NCBI GenBank assembly: GCA_023435895.1
Contig: JAEZLH010000015.1
Span: forward strand, 1-60,692
Reading direction: 5' to 3'
Length of the DNA stretch: 60,692 nucleotides
Origin: Bacillota bacterium
Lineage (GTDB): Bacteria > Bacillota > Clostridia > Lachnospirales > Lachnospiraceae
The notes under the pieces are model-generated. The model saw only the letters and a list, made by a program, of their open reading frames with translations, had not been told where the DNA came from and made no database searches. The position numbers were made by a program, and so were the translations under genes. The number at the start of each line of letters is the position of its first letter. Position 1 is the first letter of the stretch. Below, in pieces: positions 1 to 8,962 of this stretch.

Positions 1-180
1 GCGATACAACTTAATGTATCTATTGAAAATCTATTTCTGTATCTGTTACGATACAATTTGAAGCCCATGTGAAGCTTCATTTTTTTAGAATTTTCAGGGT
101 TGTTTTACTGTTCAATTATCAAGGTTCTGTTTGCCAGAAGCGATACTTATTAGTTTCTTTCGTTCTCGCCGCCAACTTTT
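1..180 (-). promoter_or_regulatory. probable rRNA operon leader (16S gene would lie just off the left edge)
   Basis: Read on the minus strand, this AT-rich stretch lies directly downstream of two consensus promoters and contains no credible ORF. It includes a short block (about 80-125) that resembles the leader or spacer sequences flanking rRNA genes in Lachnospiraceae, with text like CCTTGATAATTGAACAG. I infer that it is the untranslated leader of an rrn operon whose 16S gene starts beyond position 1. No mature rRNA sequence is inside the window, so this rests on promoter architecture and resemblance only. Confidence 0.55.
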
Positions 181-182
181 TT

Positions 183-211
183 AGTTTATCACACTCACTT
201 CATTATGTCAA
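183..211 (-). promoter_or_regulatory. rrn-type promoter P2 (TTGACA-17-TAAACT)
   Basis: On the minus strand a perfect -35 TTGACA (206-211) is followed after exactly 17 bp by TAAACT (183-188). It is the downstream member of a tandem pair pointing out of the window to the left. Confidence 0.65.
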
Positions 212-276
212 CCACTTTTTTTATTTTTTTATTAATTCTCTTATTTTTCGTGGTCGCTCATCAGCGGTGGAGTTTT

Positions 277-305
277 ATTTTACAATCCATATCGAAAAAT
301 GTCAA
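277..305 (-). promoter_or_regulatory. rrn-type promoter P1 (TTGACA-17-TAAAAT)
   Basis: On the minus strand -35 TTGACA (300-305) and -10 TAAAAT (277-282) are separated by 17 bp. The site is 94 bp upstream of a second promoter of the same quality. Stacked consensus promoters without an ORF behind them are typical of rRNA operons. It also lies just downstream of the stop codon of the PH-domain gene. Confidence 0.65.
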
Positions 306-335
306 GCACTAATTTAAATATTTTTATTCTCTAAA

Positions 336-704
336 TTATCCCAGTTCCCCATCCATATCTTCTGCATCAATATTCATTGTATGCAACGCTCTTCGCTTTC
401 TTCTCGCCTCTTCCGAGGACTGCATAATGAAATCCTTGATTTCCGAGAAATGTCTAATATGAACAAATATCAATTCTGGGTGAGTTGTATCACCGGTATA
501 GCAAGTAATTGTACCCAACTTAAAGATTCGTTCCAATAATGAACGCGTTAACCGTACATCTTGAATCTTATACATAAAGGCATCATCTTCCGTTATGTTT
601 AAGAAGCCTGCAGTAATTGTAACCTTCTCTTCTGTTATGGAATACTTGGTAAAACTCAGGGGTAACCCAAAAAAAATTGTACGTTTTCTCTCATAAAAGT
701 TCAT
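336..704 (-). CDS. PH-domain (YdbT/DUF304-like) small protein
   Basis: A protein of about 122 residues with the pattern of bacterial PH domains: a conserved ITEEKVTITAGFLNITEDDAFMYKIQDVRL strand region (quoted here in pieces: ITEEKVTI, GFLNIT, YKIQDVRL) followed by an interrupted beta sheet and a basic C-terminal helix (EEARRKRRALH). No membrane segment is visible. The longer reading begins at 716, but its ATG lies directly on the AAGGATGGG element; using the ATG at 704 puts that element 7 bases upstream, so I prefer 704. It begins a few bases after the lipoprotein gene, so the two are probably co-transcribed. Function is unknown; bacterial PH domains often take part in membrane or protein binding. 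Confidence 0.7.
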   Translation of the reverse strand: MNFYERKRTIFFGLPLSFTKYSITEEKVTITAGFLNITEDDAFMYKIQDVRLTRSLLERIFKLGTITCYTGDTTHPELIFVHIRHFSEIKDFIMQSSEEARRKRRALHTMNIDAEDMDGELG

Positions 705-721
705 TTTAATACCCATCCTTA

Positions 722-1465
722 TTATTTCAATTGAATTGCGACCTTTTTGTCCTTGCTTGACACCGTTAAAATCGGATTCGTCAGCGACTTATCCTTAGGG
801 ATTTTAAATAGTAATATACCTGTCTTTGAATTATTTGCAGGGACTGATATATCACAATATTTCATATCATTTTCAAATACTGTAAAACAGGGTTCATATG
901 TTGCGCCACCTTCTACGGTTAATAGATAGTCAATATTGTACTGCATCAAATTGAATTTTTCTTCTTTATTCGTTAAATTCTTAATCTTAAAGCTTACAAC
1001 TAGAACTTCTTCACCCACACCGGAGGACACCGTGTTTTCTATATCATCAATATTTTCTTTGTAAGTATCAACTGTTTTCTTAGAAAGGTAATTTACTTCG
1101 AACTCCTTTACACCAATCACTTGAGACAACGTGTATTTTTGTACTTCTGTACCCTGATCTCCATCCCCATGATTTGTGCCCTCTCCATTATTTACTGGAG
1201 CTGTGGGGCTATTTGTTGGTTTTGTAGTTGGGATTGGCGTTGTGGTCGGTGTAACTTCATTATTCCCATCAGGTGTATCAATTCCCAAATCTTCCTCAGT
1301 TATAAGGTTTTCTTTATAACCTCTATCACTCTGCAATAGAGCTCCTGCCATATACTCCGCTACAGCATTACTTTTATCCTCAGTAATATCATATCTCTTT
1401 ATACATCCTGTGAAAGATAGTACCGTAAGAGCAATAACTGCCACTTTCCATCTTTTCATTCGCAA
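722..1465 (-). CDS. lipoprotein with DUF4352-like domain
   Basis: A 247-residue exported lipoprotein. The N-terminus is basic and hydrophobic and ends in a lipobox (LSFTGC), so Cys21 is the likely lipidated residue. Residues about 65-95 form a Thr/Pro-rich linker (TPTTTPIPTTKPT). The C-terminal half (about 110-247) has the beta-sandwich pattern of DUF4352/immunoprotective-extracellular proteins, with phrases such as VLVVSFKIKNLTNKEEKFNL. A GGGG ribosome-binding element precedes the ATG. It sits upstream of the PH-domain gene on the same strand. The role is unknown: cell-surface, possibly binding. Confidence 0.75.
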   Translation of the reverse strand: MRMKRWKVAVIALTVLSFTGCIKRYDITEDKSNAVAEYMAGALLQSDRGYKENLITEEDLGIDTPDGNNEVTPTTTPIPTTKPTNSPTAPVNNGEGTNHGDGDQGTEVQKYTLSQVIGVKEFEVNYLSKKTVDTYKENIDDIENTVSSGVGEEVLVVSFKIKNLTNKEEKFNLMQYNIDYLLTVEGGATYEPCFTVFENDMKYCDISVPANNSKTGILLFKIPKDKSLTNPILTVSSKDKKVAIQLK

Positions 1466-1749
1466 TCCCCCTGTTATGTCCTTGGTGTATTCAAATAATA
1501 TAGTTATGATTGTTCAATTTACATCTTATCACTTTTTGCAAAATTTGCAATATATAATCAAAATTCGATTAGTATAATTATTATAATTGTATCATTATTG
1601 ATAAGAAATGTGGGGTTATTCTATCATTTTTGACTATTTTTGTGTACAATTTAAAAGGAACCGCATCTATCTTTCCATTGGACAAACCATGTTGCCTAAT
1701 AAAGAATATGATACGATTCCCTATATTAATTACTGATAATGCTACTATT

Positions 1750-3330
1750 TCATGATTTCATATCAAGTTCGAACCAAAATTCCACCCCAACCGGCCGATT
1801 AATCACTCCAAACTCCTTGTTATGGGAATTCATTACCGCTTTTACGATAGATAGCCCAATACCACTACCTCCATATTCTCTTGTTCTCGCCTTATCTACT
1901 TTGTAGAACTTAATCCATACTTTATCAAGCTCTTCCTCCGGAATATTATCACCGGTGTTAAATACAGCCACACGAAGAGTATCTTCCCTGCAAATCAACT
2001 TTACTTCAATAATTTTTTGACCACTGACATGATTCAAAGCATTACTGATATAGTTACTTACTACTTGTTCAATCAAAAACTCGTCCGCCCATACATAGAC
2101 TGGTTTTGTATGTTCAAAGAAAAGAGTTACTTCCTTCTGCTTGAATAAAATATCTGAGGAGTCAATCACGGAATGTATCAGCGACACAATGTCAAACCGT
2201 TCAAAATTCAGCTGATTACTACCAAATTCTATTTCATTCAGACTTAAGAGCTTTTTCACCAATCGATTCATCTTTCCTGCTTCGTCCACGATTACTTCAC
2301 AATAAAAATCACGGCTCTCTGCATCATCATTTATATTCTCTCTAAGCCCTTCTGCGTATCCTTGGATAAGAGATATGGGGGTTTTTAACTCATGGGATAC
2401 ATTCGATAAAAACTCTTTACGCATCTCATCAATTTCCGTTTTTCGCTGAATATCCGTTAAAAGCTCATTGTTTGCTTGCTTTAATTCTGTAATCGTTGAC
2501 TCCAATTTATCTGACAAAATGTTAATACTGCTGCCAAGTTCTCCAATCTCGTCTTCTGTTTGTATCTTATATTTCACTTCAAAATTCAGCTCACTCATTC
2601 TTTTTGAAATACCTACAAGCTCTAATATTGGTTGGGTGAATTTCTCACTAATAACAAACATAGCAATGGTTCCTATGATTACTGCTAGGATACCTACATA
2701 TGCTAAAAATTCGTTGGCAATTGCCACGCTTTCATCGATGCTTTCTAGATTGGCTCGTATTAAAACAACTTTATCTCCTACCGTAGGATGAAGATATCCA
2801 TTGAAGGTTCTGTCGGATTTCTCAGCCTTATCTATATCAATAATTCGTATCATATCGATATAATTAGAATCTAACTCTCTGTCATGCAATTTATAGATTA
2901 AGTATGCATTTTTCTCTGTTAATATTTTCTTTTTGTCTATATTTGGGTTCGTAAACCCCATATATTCCATGAACAAGTTCCCTACCTTCACTTCTTCTCT
3001 TTTTCCCAACTCATATGCAGGATACATAGTTAGAGCATTAATGGTGCTTCCATTACTATGTGAAAAATTAAGGATATAAACCTGAACGTCATATATGGTT
3101 TCATAATATTTCATGGTTTTAAGCTGATCTTCATCCGTGAGAATCACTTCATCCGGATTTTTATTCACTACATTCGCAACTTTCTCATATGCCTCTTTTA
3201 TCGTATTTAATTTGCTATGTGTATAGTAATAAGGCAAAAAAGTACGGTTAATGCACCAAGTGATAAGTAGGGTAAGAACAATGGTTATTGTCAAAGTCAG
3301 CGTAATTTTTGTCCTAATGGAGTGTTTCAT
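1750..3330 (-). CDS. membrane sensor histidine kinase (OmpR-partner type)
   Basis: A 526-residue two-component kinase. TM1 (about 8-29) and TM2 (about 206-227) bracket an extracellular sensor of about 175 residues. A HAMP segment follows (about 228-280), then HisKA with the phospho-acceptor His313 in SNVSHELKTP, then a HATPase domain with an N-box (VVSNYISNALNH) and G-box (YGGSGIGLSI). Its ATG overlaps the stop codon of the response-regulator gene by 4 bases (ATGA), so the pair is translationally coupled. The domain plan resembles PhoR/ResE/VanS-type kinases. The signal is not evident from sequence. Confidence 0.93.
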   Translation of the reverse strand: MKHSIRTKITLTLTITIVLTLLITWCINRTFLPYYYTHSKLNTIKEAYEKVANVVNKNPDEVILTDEDQLKTMKYYETIYDVQVYILNFSHSNGSTINALTMYPAYELGKREEVKVGNLFMEYMGFTNPNIDKKKILTEKNAYLIYKLHDRELDSNYIDMIRIIDIDKAEKSDRTFNGYLHPTVGDKVVLIRANLESIDESVAIANEFLAYVGILAVIIGTIAMFVISEKFTQPILELVGISKRMSELNFEVKYKIQTEDEIGELGSSINILSDKLESTITELKQANNELLTDIQRKTEIDEMRKEFLSNVSHELKTPISLIQGYAEGLRENINDDAESRDFYCEVIVDEAGKMNRLVKKLLSLNEIEFGSNQLNFERFDIVSLIHSVIDSSDILFKQKEVTLFFEHTKPVYVWADEFLIEQVVSNYISNALNHVSGQKIIEVKLICREDTLRVAVFNTGDNIPEEELDKVWIKFYKVDKARTREYGGSGIGLSIVKAVMNSHNKEFGVINRPVGVEFWFELDMKS

Positions 3331-4004
3331 ACCTCTACCTCAAACTTATAACCAAGACCCCAGATTGTCTTAATATAATCTCCCTTCTCACCCATCTTAC
3401 TTCTTAACTTTTTAACATGGGTGTCAATGGTTCTGGCATCTCCAAAATAATCATAATTCCAGACATTATTTAAAATTTTCTCTCTCGATAATGCCACACC
3501 TTGATTGGTTACAAAATATGTGAGCAGTTCAAATTCCTTAAAGCTGAGTTCTATTTCCTCATCATCAATTTTAACCTGATGAGCTGCCTTATCAAGAATT
3601 ATTCCACCAATATCAATTACTTCGTCATCCGTATTCATTGTTCTGCGAAGCACTGCTTCCACTCGAGCAACCAATATCTTCGGACTGAACGGCTTAGAGA
3701 TATATTCGTCCACGCCAAGCTCAAACCCCAGCAATTCATCTTTCTCATCACTTTTTGCTGTCAGCATAATAATAGGGACTTTGGAATATTGACGAATTTC
3801 ACGGCATACCTGCCATCCATCCATTTTGGGCATCATCACGTCCAATATGATTAGCGCAATATCTTTTTTAGAAAAAAAGATATCCGTAGCTTGTTCCCCA
3901 TTTTCTGCTTCTATGACTTCATAATCTTTTCGAACAAGAAAGTCCTTAACCAGTTTTCTCATTCGGCTTTCGTCATCTACAACAAGGACTTTAAGTTTAT
4001 CCAT
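3327..4004 (-). CDS. OmpR/PhoB-family response regulator
   Basis: A 225-residue regulator with an N-terminal receiver domain (acidic pair Asp10/Asp11, phospho-acceptor Asp55 in LIILDVMMPKMDGW, conserved Lys in ISKPFSP). The C-terminal winged helix ends in the family hallmark DTHVKKLRSKMG...IWGLGYKF. It precedes and overlaps the kinase gene by 4 bases. A tandem 11-bp direct repeat next to the -10 of its own promoter (4125-4157) is spaced like a PhoB-type box, suggesting autoregulation. I would call it PhoP-like but cannot separate it from ResD/VanR-like paralogues by eye. Confidence 0.93.
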   Translation of the reverse strand: MDKLKVLVVDDESRMRKLVKDFLVRKDYEVIEAENGEQATDIFFSKKDIALIILDVMMPKMDGWQVCREIRQYSKVPIIMLTAKSDEKDELLGFELGVDEYISKPFSPKILVARVEAVLRRTMNTDDEVIDIGGIILDKAAHQVKIDDEEIELSFKEFELLTYFVTNQGVALSREKILNNVWNYDYFGDARTIDTHVKKLRSKMGEKGDYIKTIWGLGYKFEVEV

Positions 4005-4124
4005 TCGGCACCTCCATAGTTAATCATATCCATCTTCTATCAAGATTCTTGATAATACCCATATCCTAGAATCATTTTTTAGAAAAGGTCTGTTCAAATA
4101 TTATTTAACCTGTTCTTTCCCTGC

Positions 4125-4157
4125 ATTATAACATTGAACTATGAAAGAATTGTGAAA
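4125..4157 (-). promoter_or_regulatory. candidate Pho-box-like promoter of the two-component operon
   Basis: On the minus strand two adjacent 11-mers, TTTCACAATTC and TTTCATAGTTC (9 of 11 identical; 4147-4157 and 4136-4146), sit 5 bases upstream of a perfect TATAAT (4125-4130). No good -35 is present, so the repeats take its place, as in activator-dependent PhoB/PhoP-type promoters, which use 11-bp-spaced direct repeats. The assignment to this operon's own regulator is inference. Confidence 0.45.
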
Positions 4158-4196
4158 TCTTTTATGAGTACTTCATGGAATTTAATCACCTTATCA

Positions 4197-5186
4197 TTAT
4201 TTCTCTTGGGGATAAATCAGTCCCCACTCTGAACGCAGGGTATCCATTACTCTCATAATGTCCAAAGTATCCTTTAACGGTAGTGCCTCACTTTCCGTTT
4301 TTCCATCTCTTAAGCACTGATTTACCTCTTCAGCTTCAAACACATAGCCATTGGCATGATATCGGGTTGAAAAAGAGTCAATTAGCGTGCCTGTTTCATC
4401 ATAACACTGCGCACTTTCTGCCATCCAAAAGAAAGGCACTACAATTTTTCCCTTATCACCTACAATCACCGCATCCTTGCCCAATTCTACCGAAACAGCT
4501 GAGCTGAGTTCAGCCAAAACGCCTTCTTCGTTGTACTGAAAAGTAATTACATTGGCCTCATCTACGCCGGTTTCTCCCAGATATGCAGAACTCACTACTT
4601 TGTCAGGCAAACGATCCATCATATGAATTACATATGTAATCGGATAGATTCCCACATCCAATAGTGCTCCTCCTGCAAGCTCCGGATTAAGCCAACGACC
4701 GCTTGCATCAAATTCTTTGTGAAATCCAAAATTTACTCGAAAGAACTTCAATTTACCGATTCGTCCCTCTTTAATCCACTGTTTTACGATTTTAGTTGTG
4801 GGGAGGAATTTTGTCCACATAGCCTCCATAAAAAATACTTTCTTTTCTTTAGCAAGTTCTGTTAAATATCTAGAATCTTTTTCATTTAAGGTAAGCGGCT
4901 TCTCACATAGTACAGCCTTACCATGTTTTATACAAAGAGCAGCATTCTCCTTATGCTCTGTATGTGGAGTACCAATATATACTACATCCACATCAGGGTC
5001 TTTAGCCAATTCTTCATAACTGGAATAGGCTTTCGTTGCATGAAAGGTCTTTCCAAATTGATCTGCTTTTGCTTGACTTCTGGATGCCACAGCAGCTATC
5101 TCAACATTCTCCATTGAATTCAGTGCAGTCGCAAACGTTGATGAGATGGATCCTGTACCAATAATACCCCATTTGATTGTTTTCAT
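4197..5186 (-). CDS. Gfo/Idh/MocA-family NAD(P)-dependent oxidoreductase
   Basis: A cytoplasmic protein of 329 residues. The N-terminal Rossmann fold is announced by WGIIGTGSIS, followed by the family signature AVLCEKPLTLNEKD (the EKP lysine), a conserved GGALLDVGIYPI segment in the substrate domain and a catalytic-region His/Asp cluster. Such enzymes oxidise or reduce sugars, inositols or related polyols. The longer reading to 5213 is rejected because GGAGG lies inside it and 8 bases before the ATG at 5186. It is monocistronic by appearance. The substrate cannot be told from sequence. Confidence 0.9.
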   Translation of the reverse strand: MKTIKWGIIGTGSISSTFATALNSMENVEIAAVASRSQAKADQFGKTFHATKAYSSYEELAKDPDVDVVYIGTPHTEHKENAALCIKHGKAVLCEKPLTLNEKDSRYLTELAKEKKVFFMEAMWTKFLPTTKIVKQWIKEGRIGKLKFFRVNFGFHKEFDASGRWLNPELAGGALLDVGIYPITYVIHMMDRLPDKVVSSAYLGETGVDEANVITFQYNEEGVLAELSSAVSVELGKDAVIVGDKGKIVVPFFWMAESAQCYDETGTLIDSFSTRYHANGYVFEAEEVNQCLRDGKTESEALPLKDTLDIMRVMDTLRSEWGLIYPQEK

Positions 5187-5289
5187 AAGCTTTCCTCCGA
5201 AATTTATTATCATTTTTAACTTAGGAAAAGTTATTATTCATTATTTTTCTAATCATGAAATAAAATGAACTAACCTAACCTTCTTAACA

Positions 5290-5315
5290 ATTGCATCGTG
5301 CTAACACCATGCAAT
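5290..5315. repeat. 11-bp inverted repeat (hairpin or operator)
   Basis: ATTGCATCGTG (5290-5300) and CACCATGCAAT (5305-5315) pair with one mismatch around a 4-base loop. It lies between the GNAT gene and the oxidoreductase gene, both minus strand. No U-tract follows on either strand, so it may be an operator or processing hairpin rather than a terminator. Confidence 0.4.
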
Positions 5316-5450
5316 ATCAACAATTCTATTTTACCCCTTCCCTCCATAAAACGCAAGAAACCTAATATTCCTGACCCAAGTTGGCCTAGATAAGTGATTG
5401 CAGAGTGATAGTTTGTTTCTGTTCATTCCCTGATCTTGTGTTGCAAATAC

Positions 5451-6308
5451 CTATACTGGAATCATTTTATATTCATATATCTCATCAATTATATGAAAGC
5501 CAACTTTCTCATAAGCTTTTGCAGAAAGAGGGTTATTCTTATCAACAAATAAAGTGCAAAACTGATTTCCTTCTTCTAGCAGCTTCTTTGCAAGATAATA
5601 AAGGTTTGTTGCTGCATAACCATTTCCCCGTGCTTGTGATGGTGTGAATACATATAATATGGTAGTACTGTGAGGGAGTCTCCTGGCAGCAATTGCCATG
5701 GATACTACTTGACTTTCTTTTCTCTCAAGAAAATACACCTTATTCTCACTTACCAATTTTTCTGCTCTTTCCCTCGCCGCCTGATAATCCATTTCAATTG
5801 TAAATGTCTCCAATTGAAAGTCTATCATCCACTGAGCCACTCGGCTTGCCTCTTCTGGAAGTGCTCGACGTTGTATTCCATCTGCCAAAACCACTTCATT
5901 TAGCTCTTTAAGTTCCATTAAATTCATTCCTAGAATTTCAATAAATCCATAGCTTGTGATTCTTTGATATTCCTCGATAAATTCCCTGCAAACCTTAATT
6001 TCCCCCACAATGCTCTCAATCTTTTCATCTCGATTTCCAAAATGATCCGCTAAAGTAATAACAGAGGAATACTCCTCCGTCTCCGGCATCATATAAATTG
6101 CTAAATAGTAAGCAGGCACATGGCTATAGTATAATTGCGGTTTCCCACTCTTTGCCACATAGCCAAAGCTGCATTTATCGAATACTTCATTTTTTTTGCA
6201 CTGATAAGCGGAAAAAAGCACCAGTTGACTCTTTGTTTCATACTCCAAAAGTTGCTTTTCATTTTCATCAAGAAATGCTCCCGGATCATTATATTCCTTT
6301 ATCTCCAT
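5451..6308 (-). CDS. GNAT-family N-acetyltransferase
   Basis: A protein of about 285 residues. The N-terminal half (to about 130) is an unassigned alpha/beta extension. The C-terminal half has the GNAT core, with acetyl-CoA motif A seen as TILYVFTPSQARGNGYA and motif B as LFVDKNNPLSAKAYEKVGF. The size and two-part structure fit the ZapA/YobR-like GNAT proteins whose N-terminal half is a degenerate acetyltransferase domain. The ATG at 6308 is preferred over 6326 because AAGGGG lies 8 bases upstream of it. The acceptor substrate is unknown. Confidence 0.82.
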   Translation of the reverse strand: MEIKEYNDPGAFLDENEKQLLEYETKSQLVLFSAYQCKKNEVFDKCSFGYVAKSGKPQLYYSHVPAYYLAIYMMPETEEYSSVITLADHFGNRDEKIESIVGEIKVCREFIEEYQRITSYGFIEILGMNLMELKELNEVVLADGIQRRALPEEASRVAQWMIDFQLETFTIEMDYQAARERAEKLVSENKVYFLERKESQVVSMAIAARRLPHSTTILYVFTPSQARGNGYAATNLYYLAKKLLEEGNQFCTLFVDKNNPLSAKAYEKVGFHIIDEIYEYKMIPV

Positions 6309-6391
6309 AGCCAAACCCCTTTTCATTGAAGATTATAACAACTATAATCTTCCCTTTTTAAGAGGGTTTAAACGCCTATTATGTAATTCAG

Positions 6392-7396
6392 TCAAGAGGT
6401 TTTAATCTCATAATAGTCAACTGCTTTTTCATCGATCCTTCGCACTAAGCTATAAGTATACGGATTAAAATACTTCATCCAAAATCCTCTGGCATTTGGA
6501 TTAAAACTTTCACAATCCACTCCAAGATATAAATACCCTTCATTTCGTAAGGTAATAATCAGCATACGCAACAAATTATGAATAATATTTGTACCTCGAT
6601 AGTCCGGCTTACAAAAAGCACCACATATATTCATCATGAGAGGGTGCTCTGTGATAAAGTTTTCGCCCGAATCCGATACCTTTAGATAAGCGATATAACT
6701 ACCTTGGTACTTCACTCCAAAATAGCGAACATCCTCTCCAGCCCTTTGATAAAGCTCTTCTCGGGATATTTGAGGAATTCTCATAAAAGAAGGAGAGGCT
6801 CCCAAATGAGAGATAAGATCATTATGAACATCCGTCAGTTCTCCCCATTCCTCCTTTGGCATTTCATAATACTTCAAATCACTTTGTTCCACCAATCCAA
6901 TATTTTTTTCTTCCAAGTCATCCTTTAGTGATATGATTGCATCTATACAGCGCATTCCGAACCCATTGTAAAAGAAACTATTGATTGCTTCTTTGTCATC
7001 CGCATATAATGCAATTGCGTGTGACCGAATTCCAGCTCTTACCCATTTATCAGCTGCTGCCTGATAAAGCCTTGAATAAATTCTATCCCTGTTATAATAA
7101 TTTGAAATTCCAAACTCCCCATGTAAAGCGCCATGTGCTTCAATTGGTGTAAAACATCCCTTTACATTGGTTGTCCCGAATGCATCACTTACAGGTCGAT
7201 AAGTACCTAAAAAACCTATCATTCTTGAACCATCCCATGCCGTCACTCCTAAATTGTTCTCTGCAAAGTATGTAAGATCCGGCAGTTCCATAGCCTTTGG
7301 CAAACCACCCAGAAACTCACACTCTTTTTCATAATTCATTCTTGCAAGTTCCGTTGCCTCTTGTAAATCACCTTTTACAAAATCTTTAATTGTCAT
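6392..7396 (-). CDS. tandem GNAT-type acetyltransferase
   Basis: A protein of about 334 residues that reads as two GNAT-like halves. The N-terminal half contains CFTPIEAHGALHG...YSRLYQAAADKWVRAG and the C-terminal half ICGAFCKPDYRGTNIIHNLLR (motif A) plus GVDCESFNPNARGFWMKYF (motif B). The ATG at 7396 follows GGGAGG by 4 bases; the reading to 7408 starts at a TTG within that element and is rejected. It is followed by another GNAT gene on the same strand after about 80 bases. Substrate unknown. Confidence 0.82.
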   Translation of the reverse strand: MTIKDFVKGDLQEATELARMNYEKECEFLGGLPKAMELPDLTYFAENNLGVTAWDGSRMIGFLGTYRPVSDAFGTTNVKGCFTPIEAHGALHGEFGISNYYNRDRIYSRLYQAAADKWVRAGIRSHAIALYADDKEAINSFFYNGFGMRCIDAIISLKDDLEEKNIGLVEQSDLKYYEMPKEEWGELTDVHNDLISHLGASPSFMRIPQISREELYQRAGEDVRYFGVKYQGSYIAYLKVSDSGENFITEHPLMMNICGAFCKPDYRGTNIIHNLLRMLIITLRNEGYLYLGVDCESFNPNARGFWMKYFNPYTYSLVRRIDEKAVDYYEIKTS

Positions 7397-7803
7397 AAGT
7401 CCTCCCAATTTTTTTTATTTAAACAAGCTTTTAGATGTTCTATTTGCCAAAAGTCCTTTCTATCATCGTCAAATAATAATTTGCACAAATCATAACAACG
7501 AATACTGAACAAAAGTTTCCGGTATTCTTTTATCTAGCCCCTTCTTTTGAAGCTTGAAACTTTGGGTACAATTTACCATTAATACCATATTGACAAAAGC
7601 TTTTGACTCTGCATCATTCAATTTTTTTGCAAAAAAAGAACACACCCTAAGTGCGTTTAAAAATCAAAGCTCACAATAGGATTATTGCAGAACAATACCA
7701 AGCTAACTTTATTTGTTCTGCCTCATATTTATATACCAAAATTCACCTTATCCATAAATGCCATAAACACACGCTCCTTTTAACATACAAATAAAAATAT
7801 GAA
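7397..7803. other. noncoding AT-rich divergent intergenic region
   Basis: No ORF with a ribosome-binding site is visible here. A 12-bp palindrome (CAAAAGCTTTTG, near 7595) and long A/T runs are present. A 63-codon minus-strand reading across 7743-7934 has a biased, low-complexity composition and no ribosome-binding site, so I do not call it. Confidence 0.5.
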
Positions 7804-7832
7804 TTGCAACTATGTTTTTCACATATTATACT
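7804..7832 (+). promoter_or_regulatory. candidate promoter upstream of yitT-like gene (distal)
   Basis: TTGCAA (7804-7809), 17-bp spacer, TATACT (7827-7832). It points at the YitT gene 158 bases downstream and is one of two such elements in tandem. Confidence 0.4.
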
Positions 7833-7857
7833 TAACATGCAATCCAAACAAATGATT

Positions 7858-7886
7858 TTGAACATCAGATAAAAAATCTGTATAAA
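7858..7886 (+). promoter_or_regulatory. candidate promoter upstream of yitT-like gene (proximal)
   Basis: TTGAAC (7858-7863), 17-bp spacer, TATAAA (7881-7886). This would give an mRNA leader of about 95 bases before the GTG at 7990. Confidence 0.5.
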
Positions 7887-7989
7887 ATACTTTTCATACG
7901 CAAATATTATAATGTATAATTTACCAAATAGCAATCTGCTTTCTATTATTTATAATACTATTTATATTACTTACAAAAGGAGGTCGTTT

Positions 7990-8853
7990 GTGAAACGATT
8001 AAGCAACATGAAGGACAAAATCAAGGAATATGCTATTATCACAGCCGGAATAATGCTCGTGGTAATCGGGGTGTATTTCTTCAAATTCCCAAACCGTTTT
8101 TCTATCGGAGGTGTGACAGGTGCCGCAGTCATTTTAAGTAATGTTTTTGGAGGAAAAGTCAGCTCCGGAACCATCGTATTGATTGCAAATATTATTCTGC
8201 TTATTGTGGGTTACATTTTTCTTGGTAAAAGCTTTGGTAACCGAACTGCTTACGGTACTATTCTTTTATCGGTGGCTCTTAAAGCACTTGAAATCATTTA
8301 CCCAATGAGTAAACCGCTTACCAATCAACCAACTTTGGAGCTAGCTTTCGCAGTCATTCTTCCTGCGCTTGGAGCTGCAATTTTATTTAATATCGGTGCT
8401 TCCACCGGAGGAACCGATGTAATTGCCATGCTGTTAAAAAAATATAGTAATCTGGATATTGGTCGTGCGCTGTTAACCAGTGACCTTTTACTGACTTTAT
8501 TAACCTTTCCGGTATTTGGAGTCACTATTGGTTTATTCTCCACATTAGGTCTGTTTTTAAAGTCAACCTTGGTTGATACGATAATTGAGAATTTAAACCT
8601 CAATAAATATTTTACAATTATTTGTGAAAATCCAAAGCCCATCGTTGACTATATTATTCAAAACATTCATCGTAGTGCAACTATATTTGATGCCAAAGGC
8701 GCATTCACTGATAAGGATAAAAACATTATTATTACCGTAATGAACAGAAGCCAGGCGGTTCTCTTAAGAAAATATATTAAGACGCAAGAACCTGATGCTT
8801 TTATTTTAATTACAAATACCAGTGAAATTATTGGACGAGGATTCCGAATATAA
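7990..8853 (+). CDS. YitT-family (DUF161/DUF2179) membrane protein
   Basis: A 287-residue integral membrane protein. Five to six hydrophobic segments occupy residues about 10-190, with the family motif FNIGASTGGTDVIAMLL and a GGVTGAAVIL glycine-rich loop. The C-terminal DUF2179 domain follows (about 205-287: FDAKGAFTDKDKNIIITVMNR). The start is GTG at 7990, 6 bases after a full AAAGGAGG; the upstream in-frame ATG at 7912 has no ribosome-binding site. Molecular function of the family is not settled. A second paralogue lies at 14972-15832. Confidence 0.9.
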   Translation: MKRLSNMKDKIKEYAIITAGIMLVVIGVYFFKFPNRFSIGGVTGAAVILSNVFGGKVSSGTIVLIANIILLIVGYIFLGKSFGNRTAYGTILLSVALKALEIIYPMSKPLTNQPTLELAFAVILPALGAAILFNIGASTGGTDVIAMLLKKYSNLDIGRALLTSDLLLTLLTFPVFGVTIGLFSTLGLFLKSTLVDTIIENLNLNKYFTIICENPKPIVDYIIQNIHRSATIFDAKGAFTDKDKNIIITVMNRSQAVLLRKYIKTQEPDAFILITNTSEIIGRGFRI

Positions 8854-8962
8854 TTTGTTTTCTAAAAATGGCTCTTCTTTCACGAGAATATTGTCGAAAT
8901 CATCCCCCCCCGGGCATATACTGATTATGGAACCAAAATCTAAGTATACGGAGGGATTTTCA

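Noticed and set aside
69..317. 82-codon plus-strand ORF
   Set aside because: It runs through two consensus promoters on the opposite strand, is Phe/Leu/Tyr-rich from AT bias and has no ribosome-binding site.
1..335. 16S rRNA or tRNA genes inside the window
   Set aside because: Only promoter and leader-like sequence is present; no 16S conserved blocks were seen, and no tRNA cloverleaf was found anywhere by eye.
7743..7934. 63-codon minus-strand ORF in the yitT upstream region
   Set aside because: No ribosome-binding site, composition driven by AT-rich sequence, and it covers the two plus-strand promoter candidates.
8891..8922. Promoter TTGTCG/TATACT ahead of the DUF2935 gene
   Set aside because: The spacer is 20 bp, too long for a standard promoter; co-transcription with yitT is as likely.
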